Position numbers and translations under genes: made by a program
Origin: an uncultured Erysipelotrichaceae bacterium
GTDB taxonomy: Bacteria; Bacillota_I; Bacilli_A; RF39; UBA660
Assembly (NCBI GenBank): GCA_902766815.1
Contig: CACXEZ010000067.1
Span: 1 to 10,611, forward strand
Length of the DNA: 10,611 bases
Direction: 5' to 3'
In this document: positions 1-7,184 of the stretch, piece by piece
Layout of the letters: each line of letters opens with the position of its first letter
Position numbering within the stretch: the stretch's first letter is position 1
The notes under the pieces: generated by a model
Seen by the model: only the letters and a program-made list of their open reading frames with translations
Databases searched by the model: none
Told to the model about the DNA's origin: nothing

Positions 1-24
1 AGTAAAAGTAATGAAATATAGAAA

Positions 25-57
25 AAATAAAAAGACATGTGCTGTGTCTTTTTATTT
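25..57. terminator. AT-rich hairpin, possible bidirectional terminator
   Basis: Bases 29-37 (AAAAAGACA) pair perfectly with 45-53 around a 7-base loop, and A/T pairs extend the stem to 25-57. The T-rich 3' arm can serve as the terminator tail on either strand. In one frame the window starts with six codons and a TAG at 19-21, just before the stem, which could be the tail of an upstream + strand gene, but six codons are too few to call it. Only three G/C pairs support the stem. Confidence 0.5.
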
Positions 58-96
58 CACGTTAAAAAGATTTTATAACAATTGTTCTTTGTTTTG

Positions 97-125
97 TAGA
101 TTTTATTTTGAGAATTTGATATACT
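97..125 (+). promoter_or_regulatory. Candidate extended -10 promoter of the yqeK unit
   Basis: TGATATACT at 117-125 is a TGn element plus a 5/6 match to TATAAT. The hexamer 17 bases upstream (97-102, TAGATT) matches the -35 consensus poorly, as is common for extended -10 promoters. The predicted start, near 132, would leave a leader of only about 12 bases before the yqeK ATG, with its ribosome binding site almost at the 5' end. That short leader lowers confidence. Confidence 0.35.
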
Positions 126-144
126 TGGTTTTGTGAGGTAAGAT

Positions 145-708
145 ATGTGTGAAGTTGAAAAAATTAAAAATGATTTAAAACAGATGCTAAGTGAATATCG
201 TTATTTACATAGTTTGAGAGTTGCAGAAGAAGCAAGAAAGCTTGCGGATATTTATTCTTGTGATTGTGATAAGGCTTATCTGGTGGGGCTTACTCATGAT
301 ATTGCAAAAGAATTTAGTGCTGATGAGAATTTTGATATTATTATGAAGTATCATTTATCTATGAGATTATTAGAAGAGCAGTATCATAAGATATTACATG
401 CTTATATTGGAGCGGTTGTTTTAAGAGAAAAGTATGGATTTGATGAAGAGGCATGTCATGCTGTTGCATGTCATGCTATAGGGGATATTCCTATGAATAT
501 ACTTGATAAAATTATTTTTGTTGCTGACAAGATAGAACCTGGTAAGGAATATGATGGAATAGAAGAAGAAAGAAGATTAGCTTATTTAGATATTAATGAA
601 GCTCTTATTCTTTGTATAGAGAATAATCATAAGAAATTGATGAGAAAAAATAAAAATATATATCCTAAATCTTTGGAAGTTTTAGGATATATGAAGAGAA
701 ATAGGTAA
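145..708 (+). CDS. yqeK: YqeK-type HD-domain Ap4A hydrolase
   Basis: This is probably a cytoplasmic metal-dependent bis(5'-nucleosyl)-tetraphosphatase (symmetrical), which splits the alarmone-like dinucleotide Ap4A into two ADP. The HD-domain ligands are visible in order: H22 (LHSLRVA), H51-D52 (the HD pair in LTHDIAKE), H85 (LHAYIGA), H110 (CHAIG) and D128 (FVADKIEP). The spacing and the 187-residue length match YqeK. The family usually has HTTG where this protein has HAIG; the histidine is kept. A GTGAGGT ribosome binding site at 133-139 fixes the ATG. In many Bacillota yqeK lies between nadD and rsfS, but here rsfS does not follow and a terminator-like hairpin lies upstream, so that context is broken. 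Family assignment is confident; catalytic activity is inferred from the intact ligands. Confidence 0.88.
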   Translation: MCEVEKIKNDLKQMLSEYRYLHSLRVAEEARKLADIYSCDCDKAYLVGLTHDIAKEFSADENFDIIMKYHLSMRLLEEQYHKILHAYIGAVVLREKYGFDEEACHAVACHAIGDIPMNILDKIIFVADKIEPGKEYDGIEEERRLAYLDINEALILCIENNHKKLMRKNKNIYPKSLEVLGYMKRNR

Positions 709-720
709 GGGAGTATATAT

Positions 721-1218
721 ATGTTAAAAATAAAAGATAAGAAGTTTCAAGTTAAATTTATTGAGATGAATCTTAGAGAGAGAATGTATCAAGAAAAAAG
801 TATTGTTACTTTAATTATTAATGTGGAGTTTTATCCTGAAATATTTAATGATAGTGTTATTTATGGAGCAATAGAAATTAAAACTGATTTAGAGAATATT
901 CATTCTTTGAAAGATTTAGTGGATAAAAAGTATCAGGGAGAAATTGGAAATGTTTCTATTTCTATTTGTAATGATGGTGTTTGGGAAAGTGATAGTGTTG
1001 ATCAGTTTTCAATTTCTTTTGGCAAGTTAAAAACTAGAATGTTAGAATTTTCTTTAAGAACAGATGATATTGATTTAAATGATGAAGGAAGGATTGTTAG
1101 TCTATATACTACTAGTAATCATGAATTAGAGAAAGCATTTGATTTAAGTGATTTTTCTCCTATAAAGATAGAAAAAGAAATTGGTAAAAGTAATATTATT
1201 AAATATTTTATAAAATAG
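721..1218 (+). CDS. Hypothetical protein, 165 aa, co-transcribed with yqeK
   Basis: I do not recognise this protein. It has no signal peptide or membrane segment, so it is probably cytoplasmic. The composition is rich in Lys, Glu, Asp, Ile and Ser, with alternating hydrophobic stretches such as KSIVTLIINVEFY (about residues 26-38) and GNVSISICNDGVW that suggest a beta-rich fold. The only cysteine is in the second stretch. It starts 12 bases after yqeK with an AAGGGAG site (707-713) seven bases from the ATG, so the two genes are very likely co-transcribed. It is not RsfS, the usual yqeK neighbour. Its TAG stop lies inside the following terminator hairpin. That it is a real gene is well supported by the ribosome binding site, codon use and terminator; its function is unknown. 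Confidence 0.8.
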   Translation: MLKIKDKKFQVKFIEMNLRERMYQEKSIVTLIINVEFYPEIFNDSVIYGAIEIKTDLENIHSLKDLVDKKYQGEIGNVSISICNDGVWESDSVDQFSISFGKLKTRMLEFSLRTDDIDLNDEGRIVSLYTTSNHELEKAFDLSDFSPIKIEKEIGKSNIIKYFIK

Positions 1219-1238
1219 GGCAAACTCTATTTTTTTTA
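1211..1238 (+). terminator. Rho-independent terminator after the yqeK unit
   Basis: AAAATAGGG (1212-1220) pairs with CTCTATTTT (1225-1233) around a CAAA loop, with one G-T pair, followed by more T residues. The 165-residue protein's TAG stop (1216-1218) is inside the 5' arm. This separates the yqeK unit from the pilus unit. Confidence 0.7.
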
Positions 1239-1257
1239 TTTAATTTTTTAAAAAGTA

Positions 1258-1286
1258 TTTCCATTTTTGTTTAAAAATGTTATTAT
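1258..1286 (+). promoter_or_regulatory. Candidate main promoter of the Tad-like operon
   Basis: TTTCCA at 1258-1263 (4/6 to TTGACA) and TATTAT at 1281-1286 are separated by exactly 17 bases. TGT directly precedes the -10, making an extended -10 element. It follows the upstream terminator and lies 33 bases ahead of the first gene of the long unit. An inverted repeat fills most of the spacer (see the separate entry). Confidence 0.5.
1262..1279. repeat. Perfect 7-bp inverted repeat between -35 and -10; possible operator
   Basis: CATTTTT (1262-1268) and AAAAATG (1273-1279) are exact reverse complements around a GTTT centre. The element lies almost entirely inside the spacer of the proposed operon promoter. 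A symmetric site there is a classic position for a repressor, but in DNA this AT-rich it could be chance. Confidence 0.35.
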
Positions 1287-1305
1287 TAGTATGATAGATT
1301 ATGAT

Positions 1306-1312
1306 AGGGGAG
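1306..1312 (+). promoter_or_regulatory. Ribosome binding site that sets the start at 1319
   Basis: AGGGGAG is six bases before the ATG at 1319. It lies downstream of the in-frame ATG at 1301, so the earlier ATG cannot use it, and no purine-rich site precedes 1301. Confidence 0.75.
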
Positions 1313-1318
1313 ATACTT

Positions 1319-1936
1319 ATGAGGAAGATAAGAACTCTATTTATTATTGTTATTTCTTTTTTAGGTGGAATTAGTTGTGTATCTGCTGATATGTGTGATC
1401 AAGAAGATATGGCTAGGGTGAAGGAACTTTCTAAGAATATTACTGTTGATTATGAGTATGTTGGAGATTTGGAATTTAAAACTGGCTTACAGCAATATGC
1501 AGTATGGTTTGATTTTGGTGATTTAGATGGTTCTGTTGTTGCTACTTCTGTTTATAAAAATTATACTTTGTATTATTCTGGAGAACGTTTCATGTTAGAT
1601 AGTGGCAAGTATACATTTAATATATATTATACTAGTTGTGCTAATACTAAAGTTGGTGCAGTTTCTGTTAATTTAAGAAAATTTAATGAGTATTCTCTTA
1701 GAGATGAATGTTCTGGTTTAGAAGATGAGTTGAGTGTATGTGATAGTTGGAATCAGGATACTATTACTGAGTCTATTTTTATGGATGCTATAAAGACATA
1801 TCAAAATAATAATAATATTGATGTAACTTCTTTTATATCTAGATATTATATATATTTTATTATTGGTGGTATTTTGATAGTTTGTGTTATTATTTTATTA
1901 GTGATAAGAAATATAAAGAGAAATCGATTAGATTAG
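1319..1936 (+). CDS. Secreted protein with C-terminal membrane anchor, unknown
   Basis: I recognise no family. The start is placed at 1319, not the in-frame ATG at 1301, because AGGGGAG lies six bases upstream and the signal peptide then begins correctly with MRKIR. The 205 residues comprise a Sec signal peptide (1-23, likely cleaved after VSA), an ectodomain of about 150 residues with Tyr- and Val-rich beta-like stretches, one membrane segment (about 178-199) and a basic tail (RNIKRNRLD). This predicts a type I membrane protein facing outward. The ectodomain has four cysteines (26, 107, 131, 141), enough for two disulfides. It is the first gene of the pilus unit, 28 bases before the large secreted protein, suggesting a partner or membrane anchor for that protein or for the pilus base. 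Topology is secure; role is inferred from position. Confidence 0.78.
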   Translation: MRKIRTLFIIVISFLGGISCVSADMCDQEDMARVKELSKNITVDYEYVGDLEFKTGLQQYAVWFDFGDLDGSVVATSVYKNYTLYYSGERFMLDSGKYTFNIYYTSCANTKVGAVSVNLRKFNEYSLRDECSGLEDELSVCDSWNQDTITESIFMDAIKTYQNNNNIDVTSFISRYYIYFIIGGILIVCVIILLVIRNIKRNRLD

Positions 1937-1964
1937 TTTATATAAAGAGTGGGAGTGACAAAGT

Positions 1965-4328
1965 ATGAAAAAGTTTTTTTTGAGTATATTATTATTTCTT
2001 TGTGCTTTTATATTATTTGTACCGGGTGTGAATGCTACAGTTCAAGAAGTTTCTAGTTTTGATTCAGTTACTCCTCAGAGTAATAGAAAAATGGTTTATT
2101 ATATTGGAGCAAAAGAAATTAAAATTAAATTAGAGAATAAAAATTTTATTAAAGGTGTTAGAAAAGATGCAGATGGTAATGACACTAATAGTGAAGCAAT
2201 CTTTTTTAAGAACGAACTTCCTGCTAATAAAACAACTTATGAAGATGTTGCTACAGTGATATTAAAAAGTTCGGCTTACTATATTGATGATAATAATGCT
2301 AGAGTTTATTTAAATACAATTGTTAGGTTAAAGAAAGTGGAAATATCTCGTTTTGGTTCTAGTTGTGGTAAACCAAATTCTCAGGCTTTATATGATGTTT
2401 TAAGTGTCAATACAAAAACTGGGGGAATCAGTGCTGAAATTTGGGAATATGATAATGATAGAAAAAAAGTAAAAAATGAGGATCGTGGTAATTATTGTCA
2501 TGCTAATGTTCATTACACAATATCTTTTGAGTTAAAAAAATGGGATAGTTCTAGTGATGAGGGTATTGAGTTGAGTGATAAGAATATTCAATATCCATGG
2601 AAAATTAGTGATTTGGATCAAAGTGATAAATCGGGGCAAGGTTATGATGGAGATTACGTTGAATCTATTAAGTTTCAAAGTGGATTTTCTGGTGTGTATT
2701 ATGTTATGAAGGATCATGTTATGAATATTAATGAGCCGAAATTTTCTGCAACTGAGAAGACAGGTGAAGGAAACCAACCTTCAACAATATACTCTACTGT
2801 TCTTACCTATCAGTATGGTGACTCTGCTGTGGTTGAATGGTGGGGAAGTGGTTGGGTTGGTACTGGAATTGTAAGTGTTGTAGCAACACCTGAGGCTGTT
2901 TATACTGGTAATATTTGTTCTAATCCTGGAAGAAGTGCAAATGTTACTTGTGGTAGTGAATCTAATTATCCAGTTTCATCTACGGAAGGTGTGAAGGGTT
3001 CATTTTTAGGAATTTATGATATTACATATACAAAGTATGATTCTTGTGTAACTAAACTTATTAAACTAACGGATATATATTTAAGTAAGAATGGACAATG
3101 TCAAAGTGTTTCTATTGATGTTTCAACAATATTAACTGAATCGATATCTTTAAATATTACACAGCCTTTTGGTGATGGAAAAAATGGTTCTATTTATGCA
3201 GGTGGTGGTTTTCAGTGGAATGGAGCAAGTATAAGAAATAATATTAATTGGTATTATAGTTATTTTCGAGATGGATGGCCGATATTTACTGTTAGTGCAG
3301 ATGGCTCTTCTAATGTTTATCGTGATGTTTCAGAAGTTGCTTTATATGATAATGGTAGTTGTAGCGGTCAGAGAATTGATCGTACAATGTTAGAACAGAA
3401 AGTTTGGAATCAAGTTGAAAATGTTTTAAAATCTGGATTGAAAAATGCTAATCTTTCTGATAAGTTTACTTCTAATGATTATAATGATGCCACTATTACG
3501 AATACTGTTATGCCTCTTAATAATACTTCTAATTCTTCCTCTGTAGCAAATAGTTCTTATAGTTATGAAAATGTTGCTAGTTTAAAGAATGCTTATATTC
3601 ATAAGATGGATGCTAAAGTTACTTATGATAGTAGTAAAAATGGTTCAGATTATATAGATGGTGGTATTTTATATTATGTACCTCTTAAATATACTGCATC
3701 TAATACTTGGATAAAATTAGTAAATCAGAACCTTAGTATTATTGGTCAAAATATTAGTTTTAATGCTACATGTACTGTTCCAGTTAAACAAGTTTTGTAT
3801 GAATGTAAGAATGATTGTGATAGTGGACATGGTGATGTTAAAGTTGATTATCATTATAGAACTATTGATGTTAATAATCCTTTTCCTAAGGCTAGTTCTA
3901 AGGCGAAGATTAATGAAACGGCTCAAAATTGGAGCGAGTGGTATTGTGGGAGCACTGATAGTTGTACTCAGGATAATAATAACAAGAAAAGATTAAGGAA
4001 TACTTATTCTAATTATCCCGATAATCCACTATATAGCGTTACTATCAATAGTAGTACTGCTAGTAAAATTGCAGCTAAGTCTGATTTATATATGAGTTGG
4101 AATGGTATGAATATAGATGGAACTAGTGAGTTTGTTATCAATAATGGTATTTTTAAAATATTTGCTGGAAGTGGAAGTAAGAGTTATTGTGGTTTAGGTA
4201 TTTGTCAGGAATCTTGTGATTGTTTTTCTAATAAGAATCTTGTTAATATATCTAATAATACTTCTTTAGAAAATGATAGTAGTGATGTTACTCAGAATTC
4301 TAGTAATAGTGTTATAAATCAGAGATAA
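1965..4328 (+). CDS. Large secreted cysteine-rich surface protein; candidate Tad tip/adhesin
   Basis: This 787-residue exported protein has a clear signal peptide (MKKFFL start, hydrophobic core, likely cleavage after VNA at residue 24). It has no LPxTG motif, no C-terminal membrane segment and no lipobox, so how it stays on the surface is unclear. The mature part is rich in Ser, Asn, Asp, Tyr and Gly and has 16 cysteines, many in close pairs, ending in a cluster at C742, C747, C751 and C753. A distinctive stretch at about 629-641 (YHYRTIDVNNPFP) is followed by NWSEW; it looks like a conserved motif, but I cannot name the family. The last 40 or so residues are a Ser/Asn-rich tail. A GGGAG site lies about ten bases upstream of the ATG. 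Position directly before the pilus genes suggests a pilus-associated adhesin, or a substrate of the apparatus. Export is confident; the adhesin role is inference. Confidence 0.75.
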   Translation: MKKFFLSILLFLCAFILFVPGVNATVQEVSSFDSVTPQSNRKMVYYIGAKEIKIKLENKNFIKGVRKDADGNDTNSEAIFFKNELPANKTTYEDVATVILKSSAYYIDDNNARVYLNTIVRLKKVEISRFGSSCGKPNSQALYDVLSVNTKTGGISAEIWEYDNDRKKVKNEDRGNYCHANVHYTISFELKKWDSSSDEGIELSDKNIQYPWKISDLDQSDKSGQGYDGDYVESIKFQSGFSGVYYVMKDHVMNINEPKFSATEKTGEGNQPSTIYSTVLTYQYGDSAVVEWWGSGWVGTGIVSVVATPEAVYTGNICSNPGRSANVTCGSESNYPVSSTEGVKGSFLGIYDITYTKYDSCVTKLIKLTDIYLSKNGQCQSVSIDVSTILTESISLNITQPFGDGKNGSIYAGGGFQWNGASIRNNINWYYSYFRDGWPIFTVSADGSSNVYRDVSEVALYDNGSCSGQRIDRTMLEQKVWNQVENVLKSGLKNANLSDKFTSNDYNDATITNTVMPLNNTSNSSSVANSSYSYENVASLKNAYIHKMDAKVTYDSSKNGSDYIDGGILYYVPLKYTASNTWIKLVNQNLSIIGQNISFNATCTVPVKQVLYECKNDCDSGHGDVKVDYHYRTIDVNNPFPKASSKAKINETAQNWSEWYCGSTDSCTQDNNNKKRLRNTYSNYPDNPLYSVTINSSTASKIAAKSDLYMSWNGMNIDGTSEFVINNGIFKIFAGSGSKSYCGLGICQESCDCFSNKNLVNISNNTSLENDSSDVTQNSSNSVINQR

Positions 4329-4442
4329 TAGTAAAAATACTATAGAGATTGTATTTAAATAGTTTCTTATGAAATAGTTTGAAATATTTGAAATTATTGT
4401 ATTATGTAAGATGGTAGTTAAGGAATAGGTGGTGATAGTTAG
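4329..4442 (+). promoter_or_regulatory. 114-base gap with weak promoter-like sequence
   Basis: This is the longest gap inside the pilus unit. It holds a small ATAGTA-AAAA-TACTAT hairpin without a T tract (4328-4343), two direct copies of AAATAGTTT (4357-4365 and 4372-4380), and a possible promoter: TTGAAA at 4379-4384 (5/6) with TATTAT at 4400-4405. The spacer is only 15 bases, shorter than optimal. An internal promoter for the machinery genes is possible but not established. Confidence 0.25.
4428..4436 (+). promoter_or_regulatory. Ribosome binding site supporting the GTG start at 4443
   Basis: GGTGGTGAT is six bases before the GTG and matches the 3' part of the anti-Shine-Dalgarno complement. 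The next in-frame ATG lies inside the membrane segment and lacks such a site. Confidence 0.7.
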
Positions 4443-4895
4443 GTGAAATATACATTCTGGGGATTTGGGTTAATTATGGCAGGTTTATTTGGATTGGTAT
4501 TTATTGTTATGTTTGAATCTATTACTGTTAATAACGAATCTGAATATTATGTTTTAAAAGAGGCTATGGAGGCTTCTATGTTGGAATCTGTTGATTTAGC
4601 TTGTTTTAGAAATAGTAATGCTGATGGTTGTCATGGTGCTGTGAAAATTTCTGAACAAAAGTTTGTTGAAAATTTTACTAGAAGGTTTGCTGCTAGTGTA
4701 AGTGGGGATGTTTCTCAATATCAGGTTGATTTTTATGATATAATTGAAAGTCCACCTAAGGCTACTGTTGTCATTACTGGTACGACTCAGAAATACATAC
4801 TTAGTAATAGTGATACAGCAGAATCATTTGATTTGGTTAATAATTTAAGTGGTATTATCGAGGCTAGAGATTGGTCTTTAGAAAAGGATAAATAA
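4443..4895 (+). CDS. TadE/pseudopilin-like membrane protein
   Basis: This 150-residue protein has a short cytoplasmic N-terminus, one hydrophobic helix (about residues 6-24) and an extracytoplasmic domain. That topology and size fit TadE-like minor pilins. The amphipathic stretch after the helix (EYYVLKEAMEASMLESVD, about 34-51) resembles the region following the pilin helix. Two cysteines (54 and 63) are close enough for one disulfide. The GTG start is supported by GGTGGTGAT at 4428-4436. There is no clean prepilin cleavage glycine directly before the helix beyond those in WGFG. It sits immediately ahead of the CpaB-like gene. It is probably a minor pilin or assembly component; no enzymatic motif is present. 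Family assignment rests on topology and context. Confidence 0.68.
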   Translation: MKYTFWGFGLIMAGLFGLVFIVMFESITVNNESEYYVLKEAMEASMLESVDLACFRNSNADGCHGAVKISEQKFVENFTRRFAASVSGDVSQYQVDFYDIIESPPKATVVITGTTQKYILSNSDTAESFDLVNNLSGIIEARDWSLEKDK

Positions 4896-4909
4896 AGGAG
4901 GAAGAAAAT

Positions 4910-5752
4910 ATGAATAATTTATCTAGTTCGTTAAAAAGATTTGTTAGTAATAAGAATACAGTTACTATTTTGGGAGTGGTTTTGGCAATTATTATTTTAT
5001 ATTTTGCTTATAATATGCGTATTAATCAAAAGGTTTCTTTAACAAGAGTTCCTTATGCAAATCAAACAATTCAACCTAGAACAGAAATTACTTCAGCTAT
5101 GGTTTCTTATATGAGTGTCCCAGCATCATTTTTAGTTGGAAGCTATTATAGAAGTGGAGAAGATATTGTTGGAAAGTATTCTAATTATAATACTATTATT
5201 GCTGAAGGTAGTTTGTTTTATACAGATTTAGTTATTGATGGTAGCAAATTACCAGATTCTGCTTTTATGAGTATTGAGGATGGGTATACGGCTGTTAATT
5301 ATAAAGTTAATATGGATACTACCTATGCAAATAGTATGATGCCTGATGATTATATTAATATTTATTTTAAGGCAAGAGATGATGATGGCACTATTATGTT
5401 TGGCAAGTTTATTAGTAATGTAAAGATTTTAGATGTTAAGGATTCTTCTGGAAGACATGTATTTGAGAATACTGAAGAGGCTAGAACACCTGCTTATATG
5501 TTGTTTGCTTTACCTGAAGATATGCATTTATTATTTAGAAAAGCTATTTATTTGGAAGATGCTTATGATGTAGAATTGATATTAGTTCCTAATACTCAAG
5601 AATTGACTGAAAAAGATGCTGTTTATGTTAGTAGTGAAGATATCCAAAACTTTATTAATGAAAAAACTAAGATGGTTTCTGTAGAAGAAATACAGACAAC
5701 TACTCAATCTAAAGTAGATACTGATACTAAAAATAGTAATAATAATCAATAA
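4910..5752 (+). CDS. cpaB: CpaB/RcpC-like SAF-domain pilus assembly protein
   Basis: This 280-residue protein is anchored by an N-terminal membrane helix (about 17-35) and faces outside. A SAF-type domain follows (about 43-105), with the typical pattern of a permissive start (VPYANQTIQPRTEIT), a VPASFLVGSYY segment and IVGKYSNYNTIIAEGSLF. Beyond it lies a CpaB/RcpC C-terminal region (about 120-240) with beta-rich segments such as YINIYFKA and VKILDV. The last 30 or so residues are Thr/Ser/Asn-rich and probably disordered. In Gram-negative Tad systems this protein works with the secretin; with no secretin here it may contact the cell wall or guide the pilus. It has no cysteines. The ribosome binding site AAAGGAGG (4894-4901) is one of the strongest in the window, and the gap from the upstream gene is 14 bases. 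Confidence 0.85.
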   Translation: MNNLSSSLKRFVSNKNTVTILGVVLAIIILYFAYNMRINQKVSLTRVPYANQTIQPRTEITSAMVSYMSVPASFLVGSYYRSGEDIVGKYSNYNTIIAEGSLFYTDLVIDGSKLPDSAFMSIEDGYTAVNYKVNMDTTYANSMMPDDYINIYFKARDDDGTIMFGKFISNVKILDVKDSSGRHVFENTEEARTPAYMLFALPEDMHLLFRKAIYLEDAYDVELILVPNTQELTEKDAVYVSSEDIQNFINEKTKMVSVEEIQTTTQSKVDTDTKNSNNNQ

Positions 5753-5757
5753 GGTGA
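5751..5757 (+). promoter_or_regulatory. Ribosome binding site that decides the ATPase start
   Basis: AAGGTGA overlaps the upstream TAA and immediately abuts a possible TTG start at 5758. The TTG is therefore too close to be used. Of the tandem ATGs at 5761 and 5764, the second has the better spacing. Confidence 0.55.
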
Positions 5758-5763
5758 TTGATG

Positions 5764-7170
5764 ATGAAAAATGAGTTTACACAAGTTGATTTTGGACCGA
5801 TTCAAGAGTATTTAGATAATGATGATATTACAGATATTTCTTATAGTAATGGCGGACAAGTATGGCTTAAGACTCTATCTAAGGGAGTATATCGTGTAGA
5901 TAATTCTCAGGTGAATAATGCATTTATGGAGAAAATGGCATTTCAGTGTGCTAATTCAATGGGAAAGTCATTTAATATGGCTAACCCTTTCTTAGATGCT
6001 GAAAGTGCAGAACTTAGAATGAATTTTGTTCATGATTCTATTGCTAAGAATGGGATTGCAGTATTAATTCGTAAAACCCCGGCCAAGATAAGACTTGAAA
6101 AGGATAAAATTATAAAGGATGATTATATTAGATTAGATATTCATGATTTCATTTTAAAGTGTGTAGAGGGGCATTGTAATATTTTAGTTAGTGGTGAAAC
6201 GGGTAGTGGTAAAACTGAGTTTGTTAAGTATATGGCTGCTCATACTAAGTATGATGAAAAAATTATTACGATAGAAGATACTTTGGAACTTCATTTGGAT
6301 AGAATATTTCCTGAGAGAGATATTGTGGCAATGAAGACTAATAATATAGCAAGTTATGCTGATGTTTTAGTTACTTGTATGCGACAAAATCCTAGATGGA
6401 TATTACTTTCTGAGGTAAGAAGTGCGGAAGCTGTTATGGCGGTTAGAGATTCCATTTCATCTGGACATAATATTTTATCTACTATTCATGCTGATAAAGC
6501 TGAATCTATTCCTAATCGTTTATATAGTTTGCTTGAGTCTAGTATTGATATGGATCAGTTCTTAAGAAGTATTCATAGATATGTTCAATTGGGTGTTCAT
6601 ATTAAAGGGTATTATAGTAAAGAATTACAAAGATTTAAAAGAGAAGTTGCTGAGGTTGTAGAATTTTATGTTACTGATGATAATAAGCCAGAGTATAAGA
6701 TTATTTATAAAAGAACTCCTGATGGTAATACTATTATTCAAAATCCTTCTAAGTATTTATTAGATTATTTGGAAAGTCAGGGGGTTATCATGCCACCAGA
6801 TATTTTAGTGAAGGAAGAGTTTAAGGATCCTGGTGCTGTTTTAGAAGAAAATAGTAAAGTAAATACTTCAAATGTAAATACTTTACAAAATCAGGGAGTT
6901 AGACCTGTTAATATGGTACACGAGAGTGTACAGATGTCTATTCCTTCTTCTAATAGTATTCAAGGGCAAAGACAGTCTAATGTTGGAATAAAAACTGTTT
7001 CAATGCAGCAAGGTGCTTCTACTCATTCACAGAATTTTGCTAATCAGAGTGTTGTTTCTATTCATCCTAATTTAGGAAATTATCCTAATAACGGGCAAAA
7101 TATTGGGCAAATGGGTATTGTTAATTCTTCACAAATGATGTATAATGATACTGATAATAATCCGAGGTGA
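5764..7170 (+). CDS. tadA: TadA/CpaF-type pilus assembly ATPase with Asn/Gln-rich tail
   Basis: This is the secretion ATPase (T2SS/T4P/T4SS GspE superfamily) that powers pilus assembly from the cytoplasm. The 468 residues, numbered from 5764, show an N-terminal domain (1-120), Walker A GETGSGKT (144-151), Asp box IEDTLEL (170-176), Walker B with glutamate ILLSEVR (E217) and His box STIHAD (H242). CpaF proteins usually have GEVRG at the Walker B where this has SEVRS. The catalytic core ends near 340. Residues from about 350 to 468 form an Asn/Gln/Ser-rich, low-complexity tail not expected in CpaF/TadA. The start could also be the ATG at 5761; a TTG at 5758 is less likely. The gene lies 11 bases after cpaB, and its TGA stop overlaps the next ribosome binding region. 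Function is confident; the tail's role is unknown. Confidence 0.93.
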   Translation: MKNEFTQVDFGPIQEYLDNDDITDISYSNGGQVWLKTLSKGVYRVDNSQVNNAFMEKMAFQCANSMGKSFNMANPFLDAESAELRMNFVHDSIAKNGIAVLIRKTPAKIRLEKDKIIKDDYIRLDIHDFILKCVEGHCNILVSGETGSGKTEFVKYMAAHTKYDEKIITIEDTLELHLDRIFPERDIVAMKTNNIASYADVLVTCMRQNPRWILLSEVRSAEAVMAVRDSISSGHNILSTIHADKAESIPNRLYSLLESSIDMDQFLRSIHRYVQLGVHIKGYYSKELQRFKREVAEVVEFYVTDDNKPEYKIIYKRTPDGNTIIQNPSKYLLDYLESQGVIMPPDILVKEEFKDPGAVLEENSKVNTSNVNTLQNQGVRPVNMVHESVQMSIPSSNSIQGQRQSNVGIKTVSMQQGASTHSQNFANQSVVSIHPNLGNYPNNGQNIGQMGIVNSSQMMYNDTDNNPR

Positions 7171-7184
7171 GGTGATATAAAGAT

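Noticed and set aside
1301..1318. ATG at 1301 as the start of the first secreted protein
   Set aside because: The ribosome binding site is downstream of it, and the extra residues (MIGEIL) would disrupt the usual basic signal-peptide start.
2532..2777. 81-codon reading frame on the minus strand
   Set aside because: It lies wholly inside the large secreted protein gene, and its composition (Ile, Asn, Thr, Arg runs) is typical of antisense reading of AT-rich coding DNA.
3717..3996. Reading frames on both strands inside the large secreted protein gene
   Set aside because: Both overlap a well-supported gene entirely. Their translations are low-complexity Met/Ile/Leu- or Ile/Asn-rich strings, typical of shadows.
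4328..4343. ATAGTA-AAAA-TACTAT hairpin as a terminator after the large secreted protein
   Set aside because: The stem is short with one G/C pair and no T tract follows, so it is unlikely to end transcription.
5758..5763. TTG at 5758 as the start of the TadA-like ATPase
   Set aside because: The Shine-Dalgarno-like AAGGTGAT overlaps the TTG itself, so spacing is impossible; ATG at 5764 or 5761 fits better.
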